Part shown: piece after piece, positions 16,842 through 23,872 of the stretch
Numbering within the stretch: the first letter of the stretch is position 1
How the letters are laid out: each line of letters opens with the position of its first letter
Notes under the pieces: model-generated
Databases searched by the model: none
Told to the model about the DNA's origin: nothing
The model's input: only the letters and a program-made list of their open reading frames with translations
Made by a program: the position numbers and the translations under genes
Assembly (NCBI GenBank): GCA_900609035.2
Contig: UXAT02000004.1
Location: 1 to 64,000, forward strand
Reading direction: 5' to 3'
Length of the DNA stretch: 64,000 bases
Origin: Candidatus Defluviicoccus seviourii
GTDB taxonomy: Bacteria > Pseudomonadota > Alphaproteobacteria > Rhodospirillales > Defluviicoccaceae

Positions 16842-17040
16842 GACGGCAGGTCTCCTGGCTCGCAGGTCCCCGCTCTCACCCGGCCTTCCCGGTTTCCCAG
16901 TGGCCGACCCTTTCATAAGGGGGCGAGAGCTACCCTGCGCACAGTTGCGGGGGCAGCCACGGCAGCGGGTCCCCGTCGGGTCGACCCACACCGTGTTCCC
17001 TTTTAATCCTCGGGCTTTGTCACCCTTCGAGGAACCGTCG
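16842..17040 (-). ncRNA. Cobalamin riboswitch (AdoCbl aptamer)
   Basis: On the minus strand the leader contains the conserved core of the cobalamin riboswitch. The 3' B12 box is seen as GAGCCAGGAGACCTGCC (about 16844-16860), and CTGCCCCCGCAACTGT lies near 16945-16960. A paired GGTTCCTCGAAGGG/GAGG region forms the 5' end. The element ends about 140 bases before the cbiM start. It should lower expression of cbiMNQO when adenosylcobalamin is abundant. A second stretch to about 17040 completes the P1-P3 region; exact boundaries are approximate. Confidence 0.9.
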
Positions 17041-17162
17041 ACCAGAGGATAAGCACCGCCGGAAGATCGCGTCAAGGACCACGTTCCGGCCTGCCCTGGC
17101 GCCCTGCGTGACAGACTGTGCTAGAAGGAGACAACGAAAAAAACCAGCCGCCGGGATCTGTC

Positions 17163-18767
17163 GTGAACACTCAAACGCTGCTGCCGCCGCCACCGCCACG
17201 GCTCAACATCGCCCGCTACTGCATCGCCGCCCAAGCCGCGGCGCATCCGGACAAGACGGCGCTGATCGTGGCCGGCTCGGGCGCACCGCAGCGACTGAGC
17301 TATGGCGCCCTTGACCTGGCGGTGCGCCGGCTCGCGGGCGGGCTGCGCAGGCTCGGTCTGCCGCACGGCGCGCGGCTGATGGTCCGCATGGACAACGACG
17401 TGCCGTACATTCTGACATTCTTCGCCGCGCTTGCTGCCGGCCTCGTGCCATTACCATCGGCCGCCGCGCTGACCAGCGAGGAGGCGGAGTTCCTGCTCGC
17501 CGACTCCGAAGCCGCAGCGATCGCGCTCTCGGACGATCTGGCGTTGACGCATTCGCCGCCGGCTTCCGTGCAGGTATTGACCGAAGAGGAGATCAAGCGC
17601 CTCGCTGCGAACGCCGAGCCTGCCGATTACGCCGACACCCTAGCCGACGACCCGGCCTTTCTGATCTACACGTCGGGAACGGTCGGCCGGCCGAAGGGCG
17701 TGCTGCACGGCCATCGGGTCGCCTGGGGGCGGCGGCCGATGTATCAGGGCTGGTACGGCATCACTGGCGACGACGTCGTGCTGCACGCCGGTGCCTTCAA
17801 CTGGACCTATACGCTGGGCGTCGGCCTGATCGATCCCTGGGCCAACGGGGCCACGGCCGTGCTGTACAACGGCCCGGCCGATCCCGCGGTCTGGCCGCAG
17901 CTCATTGAGCGCTTCGGCGTCACCATCTTCGCGACCGTGCCGAGCCTTTATCGGCGCATTCTCAAGTACGCGAGTTTTCACCGCGACAGCCTCAAGACGC
18001 TCCGCCACGGGCTGACGGCGGGCGAAGCGCTGCCGCCGGCGGTCCTTGAGGCATGGCAGGCAGCGACCGGAACCCCTCTCTACGAAGCCCTCGGCATGAG
18101 CGAGATCTCGACCTACATCTCGACCGGGCCTGGCATGGAGGCCAAGCCGGGCAGCCCCGGGAGGCCGCAGCCCGGCCGGCGGGTGGCGATCCTCGATCCC
18201 GGTGACGCGGACGATGACGAGGCGGACGAGGCTCCCGCAGCGGTCATGCAGCCCGTGCGAGAACTCCCGGCCTGCGCGATCGGCCTCCTTGCCGTCCATC
18301 GCTCCGATCCCGGCCTGATGCTGGGTTACTGGCGCCGGCCGGAGGAAGAGGCGCTGGTCTACCGCGGCGAGTGGTTCTGCGGCGGTGATTTGGCCTCGAT
18401 CGATGCCGACGGTTACGTCTGGTTCCACGGCCGTCACGACGACATTCTCAATCCCATGGGCTACCGGCTCTCGCCGCTCGAGATCGAGGGCGTTCTCGCT
18501 CATCACCCGATGGTCCACGAGGTCGCTGTTGGCGAACTGGCCGCGGGCGAAGGCGTGCACATTCTTGCCGCCTTCGTCGTCCCGCACGGCGCGGGCGACG
18601 AGCGCCAACTGCTCGACTGGTCCAAGGATCACCTCGCGACCTACAAGCAGCCGCGCATGGTGGTGTTCGTCGATCACCTTCCGCGCACCCGCAACGGCAA
18701 GCTCCTGCGCCGCGAGTTGCCGCGACAAATCGAGGACGTGCAACCGCCTTCCCTTCGCGACGATTGA
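17163..18767 (+). CDS. AMP-forming acyl-CoA synthetase (benzoate/acyl-CoA ligase-like)
   Basis: A 534-residue member of the ANL adenylating family, which activates a carboxylate with ATP and transfers it to CoA. Visible motifs are the P-loop YTSGTVGRPKGVLHGH (about 178-193), YEALGMSE (about 307-314), the hinge region GGDLASIDADGYVWFHGR with the conserved aspartates, and the catalytic Lys in RTRNGKLLRREL near the C-terminus. The overall pattern is nearest to benzoate-CoA or medium-chain acyl-CoA ligases; the substrate is not determinable. I chose GTG 17163, with GGGAT upstream; GTG 17118 is possible. The next small gene begins around its stop. Confidence 0.85.
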   Translation: MNTQTLLPPPPPRLNIARYCIAAQAAAHPDKTALIVAGSGAPQRLSYGALDLAVRRLAGGLRRLGLPHGARLMVRMDNDVPYILTFFAALAAGLVPLPSAAALTSEEAEFLLADSEAAAIALSDDLALTHSPPASVQVLTEEEIKRLAANAEPADYADTLADDPAFLIYTSGTVGRPKGVLHGHRVAWGRRPMYQGWYGITGDDVVLHAGAFNWTYTLGVGLIDPWANGATAVLYNGPADPAVWPQLIERFGVTIFATVPSLYRRILKYASFHRDSLKTLRHGLTAGEALPPAVLEAWQAATGTPLYEALGMSEISTYISTGPGMEAKPGSPGRPQPGRRVAILDPGDADDDEADEAPAAVMQPVRELPACAIGLLAVHRSDPGLMLGYWRRPEEEALVYRGEWFCGGDLASIDADGYVWFHGRHDDILNPMGYRLSPLEIEGVLAHHPMVHEVAVGELAAGEGVHILAAFVVPHGAGDERQLLDWSKDHLATYKQPRMVVFVDHLPRTRNGKLLRRELPRQIEDVQPPSLRDD

Positions 18768-18790
18768 ACGCCGGCGCCCAAGCGGCCAAG

Positions 18791-19204
18791 ATGCTGGCGA
18801 TGACGGGACGAGGGATCATCCACTCTGGCGCGAACCGACGCGGCCGAGGCTGGCAGCACGCGGCTGCCGGCACCGTCCTCGCCGCGCTCGCCCTGTTCGT
18901 CCATGTCCTCGTCCCTGTGCTCTTCGGTCCGCACATGGTGCAGCCGCGGCTGGCCGGGTTTGAGGTGGCCGCCCATTGCACTGCCGGTCCGTCGAGCCAG
19001 GACCCGCAGCGGTCGCGGCCGAAGCCGCAGGACTGCCCGATCTGCCGCCATGTCGCGTCGGCAGCCGCGGCTTCAGTGCCTGCGTTGATTGCGGCCGAAC
19101 CCGCCGCGTTGCTGAGTGCCGTCGTGCCGCGGTCGCCGGTCCGTCAGGTCCGCTTTGGCGATCGCAGCGGCAGCGCGCGGCCACGGGCGCCGCCAATCGG
19201 TTGA
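18791..19204 (+). CDS. DUF2946-like small membrane/periplasmic protein
   Basis: A protein of about 137 residues with an N-terminal membrane segment (AAAGTVLAALALFVHVLVPVL) followed by a loop with a CxxC-type pair (QDCPICRHV) and Ala-rich sequence. This resembles DUF2946 proteins, which often accompany copper-uptake genes and may bind metal through His/Cys. The start is not certain: a TTG at 18764 would overlap the acyl-CoA synthetase stop, and ATGs at 18791 or 18800 are alternatives, none with a clear Shine-Dalgarno. The dsrE-like and PCuAC genes follow on the same strand. Confidence 0.5.
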   Translation: MLAMTGRGIIHSGANRRGRGWQHAAAGTVLAALALFVHVLVPVLFGPHMVQPRLAGFEVAAHCTAGPSSQDPQRSRPKPQDCPICRHVASAAAASVPALIAAEPAALLSAVVPRSPVRQVRFGDRSGSARPRAPPIG

Positions 19205-19327
19205 TGGATGCGCAAGTCCGCGGGGCCGTCGGCCAGCGGACAATCAAATCGAATGCTCGCAATGAAGGTGCAGGCGCGTGACCAGCCGGTCTGCCTGCAT
19301 ACGCGGATCACAAGAGGAACACCTCAG

Positions 19328-19747
19328 ATGAAATCGATGATTACGGCGCTGATGCTGGCCGTCTTCGTTCTTGCCACCCCGACGGCGCAACCGCGCGCGG
19401 CCGACGCGCCCAACACCTTGTTCGTCAATCTCACAACCGACGATGCCTGGACCAACGAAATGGGCCTGTTCTATGCCGAGAAAGTCCTCGATGCCGGCCA
19501 TCCCGTGGTCGTGTTCATGAACGTCCGGGCCGTACGCTTTGCGGTCAAGGACGTCCCGACCCAACTCAAACCGGCCCAGGACGCTCTGAAGGCGCTGATG
19601 GCAAAGGGCGCCAAGGTTCACGTCTGCGGCATGTGCACCAAGCGGGCCGGGTTGAGCCAGGAGCAGTGGATCGAGGGAACCGTCGCCGGCGGGGCGGAGA
19701 CCATCGCGATCCAGATGAACCCGGCGACCCAGGTGCTGTCCTATTGA
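19328..19747 (+). CDS. Exported DsrE-like protein
   Basis: A 139-residue protein with a cleavable signal peptide (residues 1-25, ending PRAADA) and a DsrE-like fold (FVNLTTDDAWTNEMGLFYAE, VVVFMNVRAVRF). A Cys pair lies in KVHVCGMCTKRAG. DsrE-family proteins handle sulfur or act as small redox modules. The periplasmic location and the Cys-x-x-Cys suggest a metal or thiol role in the copper-type cluster. AGAGG lies 9 bases upstream of the ATG. It precedes the PCuAC gene by 36 bases. Confidence 0.75.
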   Translation: MKSMITALMLAVFVLATPTAQPRAADAPNTLFVNLTTDDAWTNEMGLFYAEKVLDAGHPVVVFMNVRAVRFAVKDVPTQLKPAQDALKALMAKGAKVHVCGMCTKRAGLSQEQWIEGTVAGGAETIAIQMNPATQVLSY

Positions 19748-19783
19748 ACCTCGCAAAACCAAGTGATCAGGAGTCAAACAGCC

Positions 19784-20263
19784 ATGCGAAACCGTATTCT
19801 CGCACTCAGCACTGTCCTCGCCGTCTGTGCCTTCGCGACTGCCGCCCTCGCTCACGACTACACGCTGGGCGAGCTCAAGATCGAGCACCCATGGGCCCGT
19901 GCTTCTGCTGGCGCGGCTGCCAACGGTGCAGCCTACATGACCATCGCCACGACCGGCACGACGGCCGATCAGCTCGTCAAGGCGGACTCGCCGGTCGCCG
20001 GTAAAGTCGAGCTGCATACGCACATTCTGGATGGCGACGTCATGCGGATGCGGCCGGTGAGCGGCATCACCGTCAACGTCGGCGAACCGGCGGTGCTGCG
20101 GCCGGGCGGGCTGCACGTGATGCTGATCGGCCTTAAGGAGCCGCTGAAGCAGGGCGGCCAGTTCCCGCTGACGCTCACCTTCGAGAAGGCGGGGACGGTA
20201 ACGGTGCAGGTTGACGTGGAGGCTGCCTCCATGCCGATGGAGCCGATGCACCACAAGCATTAG
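19784..20263 (+). CDS. Periplasmic copper chaperone PCu(A)C
   Basis: A 159-residue protein with a signal peptide (1-23, ending AALA). It has the PCu(A)C copper-binding layout: His in VELHTHI, Met residues in VMRMRPV, then LRPGGLHVMLIGL carrying the HxM pair. The C-terminus adds Met/His-rich SMPMEPMHHKH, which could bind more copper. These proteins deliver Cu(I) to the CuA site of cytochrome oxidase. A Shine-Dalgarno AGGAG precedes the ATG. It ends the small DUF2946/DsrE/PCuAC cluster, 138 bases before the srf-like operon. Confidence 0.88.
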   Translation: MRNRILALSTVLAVCAFATAALAHDYTLGELKIEHPWARASAGAAANGAAYMTIATTGTTADQLVKADSPVAGKVELHTHILDGDVMRMRPVSGITVNVGEPAVLRPGGLHVMLIGLKEPLKQGGQFPLTLTFEKAGTVTVQVDVEAASMPMEPMHHKH

Positions 20264-20327
20264 GTCCTCATGCGCATCGTCCGGGCCGTTGGCGTCATGC
20301 CGGCGGCCCGCGCCCGGTCGGAAACAC

Positions 20328-20357
20328 TTGACGCTCAACCGCTCGCTGTTTGCTAAT
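20328..20357 (+). promoter_or_regulatory. Candidate sigma-70 promoter of the Srf/Tag-like operon
   Basis: TTGACG (5 of 6 to the -35 consensus) and GCTAAT (4 of 6 to the -10) are separated by 18 bases. Transcription would begin near 20364, about 37 bases upstream of the first start codon. No other strong promoter was noticed before 38 kb. Confidence 0.45.
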
Positions 20358-20400
20358 GAGGCTGTAACGGCGCAACAGGAAACGCGGGCAAGGGGGAGGA

Positions 20401-22212
20401 ATGGTCAGGCAACTGCGGATCGCACGCCTCGATGCCAGCGGCTTCGTGCCCACGCTGGGCGACGGGGCAGCGAGTGCGGATCTGCACCAACGGCTCGATG
20501 CGCTGATCCGCCGGCACCTGCCGGAGGTCACCGCGTCGCTGTTTGCCGAGCCGGCGCCCGCCGCCGACGGCCGGATGATCGAGTGGTACTCCGATCTCGC
20601 CGGCCAGCCGGTGCCGCTGACCGCCCTTACCTCGCAGGCGTACGAGAAGGCGCGCGCCGTCCTTAACGAGCGCCTCAAGTCTCTCGCCGCGCTCGCCGAT
20701 CGACTGCCGCGTATCGATCCGTCAGCGGCGGATCTCGCGGGTCCCCTGCGCCAGGCGCTCACCTATCCCGGCGAGGAGTCGGTCTACGTTATCGGCGGCC
20801 AGCCGGTCATCGTGTTCTGGGGGCATCAGCGGCAAGGGGCGGTGCCGCCGCCTGGGCCCGTATCGTCGGTCGCTGCGGCTGAACCCATCGCGGACGGAGC
20901 GGCTGTCGTGCCGCCCGCGGCAGTGGCAGCGGCAACGACGGCAGCCGGTCCGCGGCGGCTGTGGCCGCTTGGCTTGCTCGCACTGCTGGCACTCTTAGGC
21001 CTTGCTGGCTACGGTCTGGTCGCCTTCGATCTCATGCGCTGGCCGCCCTGGGGGCCGGACTACCAGGCCTTGCTGCGAACGGCAAAGGATGAGGAGCAGA
21101 CGCTGCGGTCCCGCATGGCAGAACTGGAGGCTAACGTGCGCGACGCCCTCGCGCTGTGCGCTTTGCAGGCTCGGCTGGCGGCTGCCCGCGCGGACGAGGA
21201 GCCGCTGCGCCAGCAGGTGGACGCGCTTAACGCCCAGCTCGCGGCCGACCGCGAACTCTGTCCACTCAAGGAACAGCTACGGGCGGCCAGGGACGAAGGG
21301 GCGGCGCTGACACGCTCGCTTGACTCTGTCCAGAGCAAACTTGCCAAGGCCATCGCTTCGTGCAAGCGCAAGGCCGAGCTTGCACGCAAGAAGGAACGAG
21401 ACGAACAGCGTCGCGCCGAGGCGGAACGGCGCGAGGCCGAGCGGGCGGCACGGCAGGCGGAGGAAGAGGCGAAGCGGCAGGCGGCAAAGCCCCCAGTCGA
21501 CCAGCCTCGCACGCCGTCGGCTGCGAAAGGCCTGCCGCCGTGTCCCGGCGAGCGGCCTCCCGAGGAGGCACCGGATGTCGCGATTGTCCTCGATTCCTCG
21601 GGCAGTATGGGGTTTCCCGCCTCGATGACGAACACGGACGTCCGCTCCGAGATCGCGCGGCAGATCATGCAAGGCGTGTTCGGCCCCGCGGCGGGCATGG
21701 TGATGCCGCGCCAGAGCGGACCGTCACGGCTCGAAGAAGCGAAGAAGGGCATCAACAACGTCGTCCGCTCGCTGCCACAGGACGTCGACGCCGGCTTGGT
21801 GGTGCTGAAACGGTGCCCGATGGCCGACAACCTGGGCTTCTTCTCGCCCTCGCAGCGCGGTGCTTTGACGCGCCAGGTTGATAGCCTGCGGCCGATGCAG
21901 GGCACGCCGTTGGCGCAAGGGATCGCGCAGGCCGGTGAAATGGTGGACGGGGTCAAGGCGCCAGGCGTCATCGTCGTTATTTCCGACGGCGAGGACAGCT
22001 GCGGCGGCGATCCATGCCAGGCAGCGCGGGCACTGAAAGCGGCAAAGCCGAAGGTCACCATCAATGTCGTCGATATCGTCGGCAGCAACGCGGCACGTTG
22101 CGTTGCCCAGGTTACGGGCGGCCAGATCTTGACGCCGGAAGATGGTCTTGCCTTCGAAAAGACGATAAGAAAGGCAACCACAGAGGCGTTGAAGCCCCCA
22201 CACTGTCCGTAA
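20401..22212 (+). CDS. SrfA-domain / coiled-coil / von Willebrand A membrane protein
   Basis: A 603-residue protein. Residues 1-145 resemble the N-terminal domain of the next gene product, SrfA: MIEWYSDLAGQPVPL against VIDWYAPYPGVVVPW, and ESVYVIGGQPVIVFWG against DHIYLVDGKPVLTFWG. One transmembrane helix (187-206) follows an RR pair, predicting an N-in/C-out topology. A long charged coiled coil runs 220-365, then a vWA domain with an intact MIDAS start DSSGS (398-402) and conserved LVVLKRCP and VIVVISDGEDSC strands. It could be a periplasmic metal-dependent adhesion or scaffold module. GGGGGAGGA lies immediately before the ATG. First gene of the 11-gene operon. Confidence 0.75.
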   Translation: MVRQLRIARLDASGFVPTLGDGAASADLHQRLDALIRRHLPEVTASLFAEPAPAADGRMIEWYSDLAGQPVPLTALTSQAYEKARAVLNERLKSLAALADRLPRIDPSAADLAGPLRQALTYPGEESVYVIGGQPVIVFWGHQRQGAVPPPGPVSSVAAAEPIADGAAVVPPAAVAAATTAAGPRRLWPLGLLALLALLGLAGYGLVAFDLMRWPPWGPDYQALLRTAKDEEQTLRSRMAELEANVRDALALCALQARLAAARADEEPLRQQVDALNAQLAADRELCPLKEQLRAARDEGAALTRSLDSVQSKLAKAIASCKRKAELARKKERDEQRRAEAERREAERAARQAEEEAKRQAAKPPVDQPRTPSAAKGLPPCPGERPPEEAPDVAIVLDSSGSMGFPASMTNTDVRSEIARQIMQGVFGPAAGMVMPRQSGPSRLEEAKKGINNVVRSLPQDVDAGLVVLKRCPMADNLGFFSPSQRGALTRQVDSLRPMQGTPLAQGIAQAGEMVDGVKAPGVIVVISDGEDSCGGDPCQAARALKAAKPKVTINVVDIVGSNAARCVAQVTGGQILTPEDGLAFEKTIRKATTEALKPPHCP

Positions 22213-22246
22213 TGTCGGGCGGCCGCGACGGAGGTTGGTGATCACG

Positions 22247-23830
22247 ATGGCTGGAGCGTTGCTGCGATCCGGGGAATTGCACGACTACCAGGCCTTGGGC
22301 GCCGTCGGCAGCCCGGTTTACAGCGCGGCCAGTCAGTTGCGCGCAGCCATGCGCCGGCAGATCAGCGAAGAGGTCGCCAACCTGTTCGCAATCCCGCGCA
22401 CCAGCGAGCAGGGCGACGTCATCGATTGGTACGCCCCTTATCCCGGCGTGGTCGTGCCCTGGTCGGCGGCGACGCTTGAGGAGCGCCAGCAGGCACTTGC
22501 GGAAGTGAAGGCGGCCCGCGCGCGGCTGGCGGAGAAGAGCCAGGCTCTGATTGAGGACGGCAAGCTGCGTGAGGATCGGGAGCGTCAGGTGTTCGGCCGC
22601 CTGCTGGCACTGGCGACCATGATCCCCGGCGACGACCACATTTATCTGGTCGACGGCAAGCCGGTTCTCACTTTCTGGGGTTTCCACCCGTTGCACGCGC
22701 AGCCGGGGCTCGACGTGATTGGAACGCTCGATCCCGCCGCGGCGTCAGCAGCGCCACCAGCGCCGGCGGTGGTGGCCGAGGCAGCGGCGGCGACATCGGC
22801 CGAAGCGGGCGCACCGGCAGCGGCTGAGACGGTGGCAGAGACGGCGGTCGTGGCTCGGCGGCCGTGGTGGTGGTCACTGCTGGCGCTGCTGCTGTTGCTT
22901 CTCTTGTTGTTGCTCCTGCTACTGGGCCTGCGCCGCTGCGGCATCGAGGTCCCGTTGCCGGCATGGCTGCCGATCCCGTTTGAGGAAAATGCCAGTGTGC
23001 CGGTCATTGATGGGACGACACCGCCGGTGCCAGCCGTGGTCGATGAGCGCGGCGATGTCCGCATCACCCGCGAGGGCACGGTGATCCAGCGTGACGGTAC
23101 GTCAACGGTGGTGCCGGGCACGGAGGGAGCGGTTCCAGGCGCGCCGGTCCCGGGCACGGCCGATCAGCCGGGTGCCGCGCCGGCGCAAGAGGGAGTCCCG
23201 CCCGGTGCGTCGCCGGATTCCGCACAGCCCCCACAGCCCACCGGAACCGAAACACCCGAACGGCCGACCGAGCCGCCCGCCGGTGCCGAGCCAAAGCCGG
23301 AAGGTGCGAAGGATGGCGAGAAGCCGCCGGCAGATCAGGCGGAGAAACCGGAACAGCCGCCCGCCGCCGACGGGAAGCAGCCCGTGCCACCGCAGCCTCA
23401 AGTGACGCCGCAGCCGCCACCCGGTGCACCGGTTCCGGCTGGAACCGGGCAGCAGGGCAAACCGCTCACCATTCCGCCGAGTGCCGTCAAACAGGGCTCG
23501 ACCGCCTTCCTCAATGGCAACTGGCGCTCAATCACCGGACTGCAGGACCGCTCCGGCGCGCCGGTCGAACTCAATTACAGCTTCGACAAGGGCCAAGGCA
23601 CGGTGACGCTCAATCAGGCGCGCGGCGGCCAGAAGCAGGCCTGCACCGGCCAGGCGGGGTCAAGCCTGAAGAATGGCCAGCTGGTCATCACCCAGACCGG
23701 CATCCGCTGTCCGGATGGAACACAGTTCCTTGACTCGCAGGTAAAGTGCACGGTCGGCGCCAGCGGCAAAGCGGTCTGTCGCGGTGCCAACGCCGACGGC
23801 ACGGACTACGACGTCAATATCGTGCAATAG
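22247..23830 (+). CDS. srfA: SrfA-family membrane protein
   Basis: A 527-residue protein assigned to the SrfA family from its N-terminal domain and its place directly before SrfB and SrfC; the Salmonella srfABC genes were named as SsrB-regulated factors. Layout: cytoplasmic N-terminal domain (1-150), Ala-rich linker, one strikingly Leu-rich transmembrane helix (207-227), a Pro/Glu/Gly-rich stalk (290-400), and a beta-rich C-terminal domain (405-527) with ITGLQDRSGAPVELNY and several cysteines. The stalk suggests spanning of the periplasm. The ATG at 22247 has GGAGG 12 bases upstream; GTG 22238 is an alternative. It is 34 bases after the vWA gene. Confidence 0.7.
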   Translation: MAGALLRSGELHDYQALGAVGSPVYSAASQLRAAMRRQISEEVANLFAIPRTSEQGDVIDWYAPYPGVVVPWSAATLEERQQALAEVKAARARLAEKSQALIEDGKLREDRERQVFGRLLALATMIPGDDHIYLVDGKPVLTFWGFHPLHAQPGLDVIGTLDPAAASAAPPAPAVVAEAAAATSAEAGAPAAAETVAETAVVARRPWWWSLLALLLLLLLLLLLLLGLRRCGIEVPLPAWLPIPFEENASVPVIDGTTPPVPAVVDERGDVRITREGTVIQRDGTSTVVPGTEGAVPGAPVPGTADQPGAAPAQEGVPPGASPDSAQPPQPTGTETPERPTEPPAGAEPKPEGAKDGEKPPADQAEKPEQPPAADGKQPVPPQPQVTPQPPPGAPVPAGTGQQGKPLTIPPSAVKQGSTAFLNGNWRSITGLQDRSGAPVELNYSFDKGQGTVTLNQARGGQKQACTGQAGSSLKNGQLVITQTGIRCPDGTQFLDSQVKCTVGASGKAVCRGANADGTDYDVNIVQ

Positions 23831-23872
23831 CCTGTTGCAAGCAGCACCTCGGGGGAGGAACCTTTCGCCACC

